NCBI RefSeq assembly: GCF_038019025.1
Contig: NZ_CP150496.1
Span: 2,558,001-2,622,000 of the forward strand
From: Polaribacter marinaquae
GTDB lineage: Bacteria; Bacteroidota; Bacteroidia; Flavobacteriales; Flavobacteriaceae
Length of the DNA stretch: 64,000 nucleotides
Reading direction: 5' to 3'
Part shown: piece after piece, positions 42,767-51,985 of the stretch
Numbering within the stretch: position 1 is the first letter of the stretch
Layout: every line of letters starts with the position of its first letter
The notes under the pieces: model-generated
Databases searched by the model: none
What the model saw: only the letters and a program-made list of their open reading frames with translations
What the model was told of the DNA's origin: nothing
Translations under genes and position numbers: made by a program

Positions 42767-44962
42767 ATGGAAATGCAACAATTTTATTACGATAATAAAA
42801 TCGTAAAAAAATTCATCTACGCAACATTACTTTGGGGAATTGTAGGATTCTCTGTAGGTTTATTGCTAGCGTTTATGTTTTTATTCCCAAACGTAACAGA
42901 CGGAATTTCGTGGTTAAGTTTTGGGCGTTTAAGACCCTTACATACAAATGCAGTAATTTTTGCCTTTGTAGGCAATGCAATTTTTGCAGGTGTTTATTAC
43001 TCTTTACAACGTTTGTTAAAAGCAAGAATGGCAAGTAACTTTTTAAGTAATTTTAATTTTTGGGGCTGGCAAGCAATTATTGTAGCTGCCGCAATTACAT
43101 TGCCATTAGGTTATACTTCGTCTAAAGAATATGCAGAATTAGAGTGGCCTATAGATATTGCAATAGCTTTAGTTTGGGTTGCTTTTGGTGTTAACATGAT
43201 CTGGACTATTCTACAAAGAAGACAAAGACATTTATATGTTGCAATTTGGTTTTATTTAGGAACCTTTGTTACCGTAGCTGTGTTACATATTTTTAATAGT
43301 TTGGCATTACCAGTAGGTTTTTTAAAGTCTTATTCTGTGTATGCTGGTGTGCAAGATGCTTTGGTGCAATGGTGGTATGGTCACAATGCAGTTGCTTTCT
43401 TTTTAACAACTCCGTTTTTAGGTTTAATGTATTACTTTGTTCCTAAAGCAGCAAACAGACCTGTTTATTCTTACAGATTATCAATTGTACACTTTTGGTC
43501 TTTAATATTTATTTATATCTGGGCAGGACCACACCATTTATTATATACTTCATTACCAGATTGGGCACAAAACTTAGGTGTTGCATTTTCTGTAATGTTA
43601 ATAGCGCCTTCTTGGGGTGGAATGATAAACGGACTGCTAACATTAAGAGGAGCTTGGGATAAAGTAAGAACAGATCCTGTTTTAAAATTTATGGTAGTTG
43701 CAATTACGGGTTATGGTATGGCAACTTTTGAAGGCCCGATGCTTTCTCTAAAAAATGTTAATGCAATTGCACATTTTTCTGATTGGATTATTGCACACGT
43801 ACATGTTGGTGCATTAGCATGGAATGGGTTTTTTACTTTCGGTATGTTGTATTGGTTAATACCTAGAATGTTTAAAACTAAATTATACTCAACAGGTTTG
43901 GCAAATTTCCATTTCTGGATTGGTACTCTAGGTATAATAATGTACACTTTACCAATGTATGTTGCAGGTTTTGTACAAGCTTCTATGTGGAAACAATTTA
44001 ATCCGGACGGAAAATTAACTTACGGAAACTTCCTAGAAACTGTCAACGAAATTATACCAATGTATTGGATGCGTGCTATAGGAGGATCTTTATTTATTGT
44101 AGGTGCAATTGTAATGTTGTACAACGTTGTTAGAACTGTAAAAGCAGGTGTTGGCGTTACAGACGAATTAGCAGAAGCACCAGCTTTAACTAAAGTTTCT
44201 AAATACAGAACAAAAGGAGAAGGATGGCATACTTGGATTGAAAGAAAACCAATTAAATTAACATTATATGCTACAGTAGCTATTTTAATTGGTGGTGTTG
44301 TACAAATTATACCAACTTTATTAGTGAAATCTAATATACCAACAATTAGCAGTGTAAAACCTTATACACCATTAGAATTAGAAGGTAGAGATCTTTACAT
44401 AAGAGAAGGCTGTGTTGGTTGTCACTCGCAAATGGTAAGACCTTTTAGAAGTGAAGTAGAGCGTTATGGCGAGTATTCTAAAGCAGGTGAATTTGTGTAC
44501 GATCATCCTTTTTTATGGGGAAGTAAACGTACTGGGCCAGATTTACATAGAATAGGGCAGAAGTATAACGATAGTTGGCACCTTAATCATATGTACGATC
44601 CACAAAGTACATCCGAAGGTTCTATAATGCCTGCCTATAAATGGTTGGTAAGAAACGAGCTAGATAAATCGAATACAGAAAATAAAATGAAAGCAATGGT
44701 AACTTTAGGTGTACCATATACTGAAGAAGAAATTTCAAATGCGCAAGCTAATATGTTAGCTCAAGGTACACAGATTGAAGAAAATCTATATTCAGATCCA
44801 GATTTTGCAAAAACTTATGAAGCTGATAAAAAATATGCAAAAGATAATGGCGAAGCTTTTATAGAAATGAAAAACAGAGAAATTGTAGCGATTATAGCTT
44901 ACATACAACGTTTAGGTACAGATATAAAAGTTAAAGACGAACAAAAACCTACTAAAAAATAG
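42767..44962 (+). CDS. ccoNO: cbb3 cytochrome c oxidase, fused CcoN-CcoO subunits I/II
   Basis: A 731-residue fusion common in Bacteroidota. Residues 1-480 are CcoN, the twelve-helix catalytic subunit with haem and copper-binding histidines (for example WWYGHNAVAFFLTTPFLG; HHLLYTSLPDW; IIAHVHVGALAWNG). Residues about 530-731 are CcoO, a membrane-anchored monohaem cytochrome c with CVGCHSQ. The enzyme reduces oxygen with high affinity and pumps protons. Confidence 0.95.
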   Translation: MEMQQFYYDNKIVKKFIYATLLWGIVGFSVGLLLAFMFLFPNVTDGISWLSFGRLRPLHTNAVIFAFVGNAIFAGVYYSLQRLLKARMASNFLSNFNFWGWQAIIVAAAITLPLGYTSSKEYAELEWPIDIAIALVWVAFGVNMIWTILQRRQRHLYVAIWFYLGTFVTVAVLHIFNSLALPVGFLKSYSVYAGVQDALVQWWYGHNAVAFFLTTPFLGLMYYFVPKAANRPVYSYRLSIVHFWSLIFIYIWAGPHHLLYTSLPDWAQNLGVAFSVMLIAPSWGGMINGLLTLRGAWDKVRTDPVLKFMVVAITGYGMATFEGPMLSLKNVNAIAHFSDWIIAHVHVGALAWNGFFTFGMLYWLIPRMFKTKLYSTGLANFHFWIGTLGIIMYTLPMYVAGFVQASMWKQFNPDGKLTYGNFLETVNEIIPMYWMRAIGGSLFIVGAIVMLYNVVRTVKAGVGVTDELAEAPALTKVSKYRTKGEGWHTWIERKPIKLTLYATVAILIGGVVQIIPTLLVKSNIPTISSVKPYTPLELEGRDLYIREGCVGCHSQMVRPFRSEVERYGEYSKAGEFVYDHPFLWGSKRTGPDLHRIGQKYNDSWHLNHMYDPQSTSEGSIMPAYKWLVRNELDKSNTENKMKAMVTLGVPYTEEEISNAQANMLAQGTQIEENLYSDPDFAKTYEADKKYAKDNGEAFIEMKNREIVAIIAYIQRLGTDIKVKDEQKPTKK

Positions 44963-44967
44963 AAATT

Positions 44968-45135
44968 ATGTTTAAATTTTTAAAAGGACATTTAGAAAGT
45001 ATTACAGGTATAGAAATTTATCCAATGATATCATTAGTTATATTCTTTACTTTTTTTGTAGCCTTGTTTTGGTGGGTTTTTACAGCCAAAAAAGACTATA
45101 TCAGTAAAGTAAGCAGTATACCATTAGATAATTAA
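44968..45135 (+). CDS. ccoQ: CcoQ, small cbb3 oxidase subunit
   Basis: A 55-residue membrane protein (MFKFLKGHLESITG at the start) with one helix, SLVIFFTFFVALFWWVF, and a short cytoplasmic tail AKKDYISKVSSIPLD. This matches CcoQ in size, helix and position between ccoNO (5 bp) and ccoP (12 bp). Confidence 0.85.
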   Translation: MFKFLKGHLESITGIEIYPMISLVIFFTFFVALFWWVFTAKKDYISKVSSIPLDN

Positions 45136-45147
45136 AAAGTTAGTAAA

Positions 45148-46005
45148 ATGAAAAAATCTATACAGTCTACAGTATATGTAATTTTTGTAATTGTTACGTT
45201 TATAACGCTTGCAAAATCGTTTATGGTGTATGAAAACCCATTTAGTTTTTATGAGAATCCGTTGGTTTGGTTGGCCTTAATTGGTTTTGTTTTAGTAGTT
45301 GTTTTAAAAGAAGTTGTTAATGTATTAGCAATTAAAAGAGCTACAGAACTGCAAAACGAAAAAGATGGTATTGTGCCAGAACCAAGTAATGCTTGGATTC
45401 AAAAATTATTAAAATCTTGGACCAAAGCAAAAGCAATAGAAGAAGAGCAAGAAATAGTTTTAGATCATGATTACGACGGAATTAGAGAATTAGATAATTC
45501 GCTTCCGCCATGGTGGATTTATATGTTTTATGCAACCATAATTTTCGCGGTTGTTTATTTAGTAAGATTCGAAGTTTTAGATGGCGATAATCAGGTGGTA
45601 GAATATAATAAGGCGGTTGCAGAAGCAAAAGCAGCGTTAAACAAATACAAAGCCACAGCTAAAGATTTAATTACAGCAGAAAATGTAACACTTTTAACAG
45701 ATGCTAAAGATTTAAGTAGAGGTAGAGCAGTGTTTAATTTAAACTGTGCTTCTTGTCATCAAAAAGATGGAGGAGGTTCTATTGGACCAAATTTAACAGA
45801 TGAATATTGGATTTTGGGTGGCGGAATTAAAAATGTCTTTGCAACTATTTCTAATGGTGGTAGAGATGGTAAAGGAATGATTGCTTGGGATAAAACATTA
45901 AAAACTGCAGATATTGCAAAAGTAGCAAGTTATGTTCTAACCCTTCAAGGTACAACACCTACCGTTGCTAAAGCACCACAAGGAGAAATCTGGACAGAAG
46001 AATAA
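45148..46005 (+). CDS. ccoP: CcoP, cbb3 oxidase cytochrome c subunit III
   Basis: A 285-residue subunit with membrane helices at about 7-25, 37-55 and 120-140, then a periplasmic cytochrome c domain. Only one haem motif is present (CASCHQKDGGGSIGPNL), whereas the proteobacterial subunit has two. The single-haem form is usual in Bacteroidota. Electrons pass from here to CcoO. It is in the same operon as ccoNOQ. Confidence 0.92.
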   Translation: MKKSIQSTVYVIFVIVTFITLAKSFMVYENPFSFYENPLVWLALIGFVLVVVLKEVVNVLAIKRATELQNEKDGIVPEPSNAWIQKLLKSWTKAKAIEEEQEIVLDHDYDGIRELDNSLPPWWIYMFYATIIFAVVYLVRFEVLDGDNQVVEYNKAVAEAKAALNKYKATAKDLITAENVTLLTDAKDLSRGRAVFNLNCASCHQKDGGGSIGPNLTDEYWILGGGIKNVFATISNGGRDGKGMIAWDKTLKTADIAKVASYVLTLQGTTPTVAKAPQGEIWTEE

Positions 46006-46042
46006 TACAGAAAAAGGAAAAGTAATTTAATAGTTAATTTTT

Positions 46043-47464
46043 ATGGATAAGCCCAAGAACGAGTATTTTAGAGATAGTATTGCGACTGTTAATAATGAGG
46101 GAAAGCGTTCTTGGGTATTTCCTAAAAAACCAAGCGGATTTTTCTATAAATACAGAACTTACGTTAGTTATTTTTTATTACTTTTTTTATTATCTGCACC
46201 TTTTATAAAAATTAATGGCAACCAATTTTTATTGTTTAATGTATTAGAAAGAAAATTTAATATTTTCGGATTTCCTTTTTGGCCACAAGACTTTCATTTA
46301 TTAGTTATTTCAATGATTGTTGGTGTTGTTTTTGTAATTCTCTTTACGGTTGTTTTTGGTCGTATTTTCTGCGGATGGATTTGTCCGCAAACCATATTTC
46401 TCGAAATGGTTTTTAGAAAAATAGAATATTGGATTGATGGTGATCGAGGCAAACAAATCCGTTTAGATAAACAACCTTGGAATGCAGAGAAAATTAGAAA
46501 AAGACTCTTAAAATGGTTTGTGTTTTTTATAATTTCTTTTTTAATCGCAAATGTATTTTTAGCATATTTAATTGGTGGAGATACACTAATAAATTACATA
46601 ACTGGTAATCCTTTAGATAATATTAGTACATTAATTTCATTAACAATTTTTACCTGTGTATTCTATTTTGTGTTTGCTTGGTTTAGAGAGCAAGTTTGCA
46701 TAATTGCTTGTCCGTATGGTCGATTACAAGGTGTTTTGTTAGACAATAAAACAATTAATGTCACCTATGATTATAAGAGAGGCGAAGGAGAAAACGGTCG
46801 TTCAAAATTCAGAAAAAATGAAGATAGAAATGCTTTAGGTAAAGGAGATTGTATTGATTGTAAACAATGTGTAGTTGTTTGTCCTACAGGTATAGATATA
46901 AGAAACGGTACACAGTTAGAATGCGTTAATTGTACAGCTTGTATAGATGAATGCGATCATATGATGGAGAATGTGGGTTTACCTAAAGGATTGATTAGAT
47001 ATGCAAGTGAAGATAACATTGCAAAGAAAAAACCTTTTGAGTTTACAGCTAGAATGAAAGGTTATTCTGCAGTTCTGTTAATTTTAACCGGTATTTTAAT
47101 TGGTATGCTATTTCTAAGAAACGATGTAGAAGCAAGAATTTTAAGGCTACCAGGGCAATTATATCAGCATAAAGAAAATAATATCATCAGTAACGTTTAT
47201 ACGTTTAAGGTGATCAATAAAACAACAAAAGATATTACAGATGTTAGCTACAAATTGTTATCTCATAAAGGAGAAATAAAATTAGTTTCTAACAAAAATT
47301 TTGTAGTTCCAAAACAAGGTTTGGCAGAAGGTACTTTGTTCATCGAAATTAATCAAGCAGCTTTAAAAGGTGATAAAGACAAGCTAGAAATTGGCGTTTA
47401 TACAAAAGGAAAATTAATAGAAACGGCTAAGTCTAGTTTTTTAGGACCTAGAAGTTATAAATAA
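46043..47464 (+). CDS. ccoG: CcoG, polyferredoxin-like cbb3 assembly protein
   Basis: A 473-residue membrane protein with five or six helices and two [4Fe-4S] motifs (CIDCKQCVVVCP; CVNCTACIDECD), plus CGWICP and IACPYG cysteine sites, as in CcoG/RdxA. The C-terminal Ig-like domain (about 365-473) is periplasmic. It is thought to reduce copper during oxidase assembly. It lies 37 bp after ccoP. Confidence 0.92.
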   Translation: MDKPKNEYFRDSIATVNNEGKRSWVFPKKPSGFFYKYRTYVSYFLLLFLLSAPFIKINGNQFLLFNVLERKFNIFGFPFWPQDFHLLVISMIVGVVFVILFTVVFGRIFCGWICPQTIFLEMVFRKIEYWIDGDRGKQIRLDKQPWNAEKIRKRLLKWFVFFIISFLIANVFLAYLIGGDTLINYITGNPLDNISTLISLTIFTCVFYFVFAWFREQVCIIACPYGRLQGVLLDNKTINVTYDYKRGEGENGRSKFRKNEDRNALGKGDCIDCKQCVVVCPTGIDIRNGTQLECVNCTACIDECDHMMENVGLPKGLIRYASEDNIAKKKPFEFTARMKGYSAVLLILTGILIGMLFLRNDVEARILRLPGQLYQHKENNIISNVYTFKVINKTTKDITDVSYKLLSHKGEIKLVSNKNFVVPKQGLAEGTLFIEINQAALKGDKDKLEIGVYTKGKLIETAKSSFLGPRSYK

Positions 47465-47471
47465 TAAGATT

Positions 47472-47918
47472 ATGAAATTTAATTGGGGAACGGGTATTGT
47501 AATAGCAATTGTGGCTTTTATGGGGTTTATTTTGTACTTCGTAATAACTATGAGTACAAATAATTCTTACAGTCATGATTTAGTAACAGAAAAATATTAC
47601 CAAAAAGAATTAGGTTTTCAAAATGAAATTGATGCAACACAAAATGCAAATAATTTAGAAGAGAACGTAAAAATTTTAAAAGTTAATAATGATTTAAAAG
47701 TAATATTTCCTGCAGTATTTAACCCTAAAAAGATTCAAGGAAAAGTGTTCCTATACAGACCATCTAATAAACAATTAGATTTCGAAATTCCTATTTCGAT
47801 TTCTAATTCATATTTGCTCGTGCCTGAGAAGCGTTTGTTAGGTGGTCGATGGAACATTAGTGTTGCTTTCAAATACAATGATAAAGAATATTTAGTAAAA
47901 CAAGAAATAGAATATTAA
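47472..47918 (+). CDS. ccoH: CcoH/FixH family protein
   Basis: A 148-residue protein with one N-terminal helix (GIVIAIVAFMGFILYFVITM) and a periplasmic FixH domain including HDLVTEKYYQKELGFQNEID. It is needed for stable cbb3 assembly in other bacteria. Its stop overlaps the next start by one base. Confidence 0.9.
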   Translation: MKFNWGTGIVIAIVAFMGFILYFVITMSTNNSYSHDLVTEKYYQKELGFQNEIDATQNANNLEENVKILKVNNDLKVIFPAVFNPKKIQGKVFLYRPSNKQLDFEIPISISNSYLLVPEKRLLGGRWNISVAFKYNDKEYLVKQEIEY

Positions 47919-48616
47919 TGTTAATATCTGCACTAATTTTTGGTTTATTGGGTAGCTTTCATTGCATTGGTATGTGCGGGCCAATAGCATTTATGCTACC
48001 AATAGATAGGCAAAATAAAACCAAAGGTTTTCTGCAGGTTATGATTTATCATTTTGGTAGATTGTTAACATATGCATTAATTGGCTTATTGTTTGGTTTG
48101 TTGGGTAAAGGTTTTTATTTCTTCGGATTTCAACAGCAAATATCAATTATTGTTGGTGTATTCATGATTTTATTTATTCTTTTTCCAAAGCTTTTTCATA
48201 AAATTAAATTTTCTAAAAAAGTAAACGCTTTATTAGTGCATTTAAAAAACACTTTAGGTAAAGAGTTAAAAAAGAAAAGAAACGATACTTTTTTTACAAT
48301 AGGTTTTCTTAATGGATTTTTACCGTGCGGGTTAGTTTATATGGCTTTATTTGGTGCCTTGGCAACTAAAAATGCTTTAGAAGGTAGTTTGTATATGTTT
48401 TTATTTGGTTTGGGTACAGTGCCGTTAATGACCTCTGTTGTTTTCTTAGGAAACTTTGCAAAAGGAAGTTTAAAGAAATCAATTCAGAAAGCAATACCTT
48501 ATGTTGTTGTTTTTATAGGTTTATTATTTATTGTTAGAGGTCTTGGTTTAGGCATTCCGTATGTATCACCAAAACCAATTTTAGATATTGTTTCTAATAA
48601 TGCAAGTTGCCATTAA
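47918..48616 (+). CDS. TauE/SafE-like membrane protein of the cbb3 locus
   Basis: A 232-residue protein with six predicted helices. The N-terminal FGLLGSFHCIGMCGPIAFM and a later FLPCGLVYMAL carry paired Cys-Gly motifs typical of the small sulfite-exporter-like proteins found at the end of cbb3 loci, suggested to handle copper. The tail ends NNASCH, a possible metal site. Overlaps ccoH by one base. Confidence 0.85.
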   Translation: MLISALIFGLLGSFHCIGMCGPIAFMLPIDRQNKTKGFLQVMIYHFGRLLTYALIGLLFGLLGKGFYFFGFQQQISIIVGVFMILFILFPKLFHKIKFSKKVNALLVHLKNTLGKELKKKRNDTFFTIGFLNGFLPCGLVYMALFGALATKNALEGSLYMFLFGLGTVPLMTSVVFLGNFAKGSLKKSIQKAIPYVVVFIGLLFIVRGLGLGIPYVSPKPILDIVSNNASCH

Positions 48617-48709
48617 ATATTTGAATAATTTCTAAAGAACAACTATTATTTTTTATTTTTAACTGTGTTAAAACTTATTAGAACAAAGAATTCTTAAAGA
48701 TTTTTATAA

Positions 48710-48717
48710 TATATTTG
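48710..48717 (+). promoter_or_regulatory. -7 promoter box of the PorP/SprF gene
   Basis: TATATTTG matches the flavobacterial TAnnTTTG -7 element 28 bp before the chosen ATG at 48745. No clear -33 TTG is seen. Confidence 0.45.
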
Positions 48718-48744
48718 ATTTTCTTAAAAAACGCTATTGGGTTA

Positions 48745-49734
48745 ATGAAGTTTACAAGTATTAAAATCTGTCTTTTATTTATTGTTTTATTTTCAATAAA
48801 AAACCAAGCACAAGAAACGTTACCAATTTATACAGATTACTTATCAGATAATGTTTTTTTAGTACACCCTTCAGCAGCAGGTATTGGTAATTCTAGTAAA
48901 TTAAGATTAACTGCAAGACAACAATGGATTGGTGTACCAAATGCACCTGCATTACAAACGGTAAGTTTTCATACCAAATTTGGCGAAGAATCGAATGCTG
49001 GTTATGGTTTGGTTTTATTTAATGATAAAAACGGATTTCACTCTCAGCAAGGTATGCAAGGTGCTTATGCTTATCATTTACCAATGAGCACGAGTAAAAT
49101 GTTTCAACAATTATCTTTTGGTTTGGCTTTTTCTTTTGTACAAAACCAATCAGATCAAAGAACATTTTCTGGAGATAGACCAGGTGTTGTTAGTCAAATT
49201 ATAGAAAGTACAAGTTACTATAATGCAGATTTTAGTTTAGCTTATCACAGAGGAGGTTTGTCTTCTTATTTTACAGTTAAAAACTTATTCTTAACAGCAA
49301 AAAACAATTTGAATGTTCAAGAACCTTTAGATTTAAGAAATTATATTTTATCCGTTGGTTATTATTTCGGACAAGAAAGATTTGTACAATTTGAACCTTC
49401 TGTAATGTTGCAAATAAGAGAAGGAACTAAAGAAAGAATTGCAGATCTAAATTTTAAAGCCTACAAAACTTTTAAAAACACGCAATTTTGGGCAGCACTA
49501 TCTTATAGAAGAAATTTTGATGCTAGTAGCGAAGATAACTCTTCTTACATCTCGCCTTTAATTGGTGTAAATTATAAGAATTTGATGTTTTCTTACACGC
49601 ATACAAAGCAATTAAACGATGTATTATTCGCAGAGAATGGATTTCATCAAATTTCTATAGGTTTTAACCTATGGACAAGAGAACCAAGAGGTGCAGCTTG
49701 CCCTAATATAAATGCAAGTTACGGTAGCTTTTAG
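48745..49734 (+). CDS. PorP/SprF-family type IX secretion-associated membrane protein
   Basis: A 329-residue PorP/SprF protein. Signal peptide to about residue 22, then the family-typical DYLSDNVFLVHPSAAGIGNSSKLRLTARQQW, seen here as HPSAAGIG and RQQWIGVPNAP, and a barrel to the end. These proteins anchor PorK/gliding components or adhesins at the outer membrane. The ATG at 48745 is chosen; a TTG 30 bp upstream falls inside the -7 box. It ends 3 bp short of overlapping murI in the convergent direction. Confidence 0.88.
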   Translation: MKFTSIKICLLFIVLFSIKNQAQETLPIYTDYLSDNVFLVHPSAAGIGNSSKLRLTARQQWIGVPNAPALQTVSFHTKFGEESNAGYGLVLFNDKNGFHSQQGMQGAYAYHLPMSTSKMFQQLSFGLAFSFVQNQSDQRTFSGDRPGVVSQIIESTSYYNADFSLAYHRGGLSSYFTVKNLFLTAKNNLNVQEPLDLRNYILSVGYYFGQERFVQFEPSVMLQIREGTKERIADLNFKAYKTFKNTQFWAALSYRRNFDASSEDNSSYISPLIGVNYKNLMFSYTHTKQLNDVLFAENGFHQISIGFNLWTREPRGAACPNINASYGSF

Positions 49735-50519
49735 AAATCTTTTTCTATTACTTCTATACCATCATTAACAATTAAATTCTTTAATGCAGTCTTATCTTTG
49801 TTGATGTAAATAAAATGAGATGCTTTTTTAGCATCTTTTTTAATTAGATTGTTTTTCTCTAAAATAGCTTTCGTTTGTTTGGCAACTGCTTCGCCAGAAT
49901 CTATAATTTTAATTTTAGATCCAACAATTTTTCTAATTTGAGGTATTAAATAAGGGTAATGAGTACAACCAAGCACCAAAGAATCGATATCATTTTTAAT
50001 CATAGGATTCAGGTATTGAAGAAGTAGATCATTCATTTCTTCTGAATGTAATTTTCCGGCTTCTATTAGTTCTACAAGTCCTTTACCTATCGTTTCTTTA
50101 ATCGTAATATCTTTAGATATAGTTTTAGATGTTTTCTCAAACAAAGTACTGTTTAGCGTTCCTTTTGTTGCTAAAATTCCTATAATTTTAGTTTTTGTAA
50201 TTAAAGCAGCGGGTTTTATAGCAGGTTCTATCCCTATAAAAGGAATTGCATATTTGTCTCTTAAAAAATCAATTGCATTTGTTGTGGCAGTATTACAAGC
50301 AACAACAATTATTTTACAATTTTTAGCTAATAAAAATTCAGTATTTTTAATACACAATGCAATAATTTCTTCTTTGGTTTTTTGACCGTAAGGAGCATTT
50401 TTACTATCGGAAAGATAGATTGTATTTTCAAAAGGCAAAAGCGTTATCACTTCTTTTAATATTGATGTGCCACCAACACCAGAATCAAAAAAACCAATAG
50501 GATTATTGTTAGATATCAT
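49731..50519 (-). CDS. murI: Glutamate racemase
   Basis: A 262-residue enzyme that makes D-glutamate for peptidoglycan. Signatures: GFFDSGVGGTSIL at the N-terminus, catalytic Cys in VACNTATTNA, and the second Cys in LGCTHYPYL. Length fits. It is downstream of the ompH pair, separated by a terminator hairpin. Confidence 0.95.
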   Translation of the reverse strand: MISNNNPIGFFDSGVGGTSILKEVITLLPFENTIYLSDSKNAPYGQKTKEEIIALCIKNTEFLLAKNCKIIVVACNTATTNAIDFLRDKYAIPFIGIEPAIKPAALITKTKIIGILATKGTLNSTLFEKTSKTISKDITIKETIGKGLVELIEAGKLHSEEMNDLLLQYLNPMIKNDIDSLVLGCTHYPYLIPQIRKIVGSKIKIIDSGEAVAKQTKAILEKNNLIKKDAKKASHFIYINKDKTALKNLIVNDGIEVIEKDF

Positions 50520-50535
50520 ATGCGTAAAAATAAAA

Positions 50536-50559
50536 AAACCTACTTAAAAAAGTAGGTTT
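50536..50559. terminator. Terminator hairpin between ompH and murI
   Basis: AAACCTACTT and AAGTAGGTTT pair around a four-base A loop, with A/T runs on both sides. It ends transcription from the bamA-ompH operon. Confidence 0.8.
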
Positions 50560-50583
50560 CTTATATAATTTAAAAAGTAGAAA

Positions 50584-51117
50584 TTATTGTCTTGCTTGTT
50601 GTGGCTTTGGTAAATCTTTTAATAAACCTAATTTAGCTTTTACAGCACTATATAAATCTTCTCCCTTTTTTACGATTAAACTTTTAGCATCAAGAACATA
50701 TAAAATTCCTTTAGATGCAGCAGCAGATTCAATTGCTTTTTCAGCTTTTTCTACAATTGGCTTTAAACCATCTGCTTGTTTCTTTTGCATTTCTTGGTAA
50801 GCAGCTTGTTGTGCTTGGTCAAATCTTGCCTTGTCTACTTGTACTTCTTGTGCTCTTTGCTTGTTAGTAGCTTCTGTTTGTGTTGCTTGCTCAGCAGTAT
50901 ATTTTTGAACTTTAGCTTCTAACTTTTTCTTTAAACCTTCAATTTCATTTTGGTACGATTTACCTAACTTTTCTAAAGTAGTAGATAATGCTCTTGTTTC
51001 TGGCATATTATCTATAACTCTTTGGTAATCTACATGACCTATTTTTTGTGCATTCGCAACACCAGCTACTCCTAAAGTAAATACAGCAATTAATAGTAAT
51101 GTTTTAAAATTTTTCAT
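50584..51117 (-). CDS. OmpH/Skp-family periplasmic chaperone (second copy)
   Basis: A 177-residue protein with a signal peptide (to about residue 23, VANAQ) and the Skp coiled-coil arms between 45 and 115, rich in Gln, Lys and Glu. The N-terminal KIGHVDYQRVIDNMPE motif is typical of OmpH. It chaperones unfolded outer-membrane proteins towards BamA. It follows another ompH gene and bamA on the same strand. Confidence 0.9.
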   Translation of the reverse strand: MKNFKTLLLIAVFTLGVAGVANAQKIGHVDYQRVIDNMPETRALSTTLEKLGKSYQNEIEGLKKKLEAKVQKYTAEQATQTEATNKQRAQEVQVDKARFDQAQQAAYQEMQKKQADGLKPIVEKAEKAIESAAASKGILYVLDAKSLIVKKGEDLYSAVKAKLGLLKDLPKPQQARQ

Positions 51118-51130
51118 TCTTGTTTTTAAT

Positions 51131-51922
51131 TTAATTATTATTCTCTTGTTTTTCTTGCTCTTTCTTTGCGTCTTCTTTTTTCTTTCTAAGCGCTTCTTTC
51201 TTTTTTCTAAGCAACTCTCTTTTTTCGTCTCTTTTCTTTAACAGTGCTTGTCTTCTTTCTTCTGCTAATTTTTGCTTCGCTTCTTTATCAGATAGTTTTT
51301 TTGCAATTGCTGCTTCTTTTTTAGCGATTGCAGTTTTTTGTTTATCTGTTAATTCTTTTGGCGCACTTGCTTGCTTCTTTTTAGCATTTTTTTGATCTAC
51401 TAACCTTGTTCTATCAATAGTTGCTAAAACGAGGTCGCTAATATCGTATTTTTTATTTGAATATAGCATTACTAATTCACTAGATTTATCAAAAACAAAA
51501 TCGTATTTTTTTCTAGCAGAAATACTTTGTATTGCATTGTAAACTTGGTCTTGTATAGGTTTTACTAATTGTTTTCTTAATAAAAACATATCACCTTTAG
51601 GTCCAAAATACAAAGATTCTAATCTTCTTAATTCGTCTTGTTTTAATGCTATTTCTTCTTCTTTTTCTTCTATAAGATCTTTTGTAAGAATAGCTTTTTC
51701 GTTTGCTAAATCAGTTTTTAGTACTTCAATAAATCTTGCTTCTTTATCTAATTTTTGTCTCCACTTTACTACTTTTTCGTCTAAAGTATTTTGTGCTTCT
51801 AGATATTCAGGAACATTTTCTAGAATGTATTCCATATCTATGTAGGCAATAATTTGATTTCTTTGAGCGCAAGAAATACTAACTGTAAATAAAAGAACTG
51901 TAAATAAAAATATTTTTTTCAT
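51131..51922 (-). CDS. OmpH/Skp-family periplasmic chaperone with long basic tail
   Basis: A 263-residue OmpH protein. The start at 51922 (MKKIFLFTVLLFTVSISCAQ) gives a proper signal peptide. The Skp domain covers about 20-165. The last 70 residues are an unusual Lys/Glu/Arg repeat tail (KKEALRKKKEDAKKEQEKQ). It sits between bamA and the second ompH gene, 13 bp from the latter. Confidence 0.9.
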   Translation of the reverse strand: MKKIFLFTVLLFTVSISCAQRNQIIAYIDMEYILENVPEYLEAQNTLDEKVVKWRQKLDKEARFIEVLKTDLANEKAILTKDLIEEKEEEIALKQDELRRLESLYFGPKGDMFLLRKQLVKPIQDQVYNAIQSISARKKYDFVFDKSSELVMLYSNKKYDISDLVLATIDRTRLVDQKNAKKKQASAPKELTDKQKTAIAKKEAAIAKKLSDKEAKQKLAEERRQALLKKRDEKRELLRKKKEALRKKKEDAKKEQEKQENNN

Positions 51923-51985
51923 TCGTTTAGTATTTAGAAAAAACCATGCCAAAAAAACTTTAGTCTTAACAAATGTACAGTTTTC

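Noticed and set aside
48715..48744. TTG start for the PorP/SprF gene
   Set aside because: It lies inside the -7 promoter box and would put extra residues before the signal peptide.
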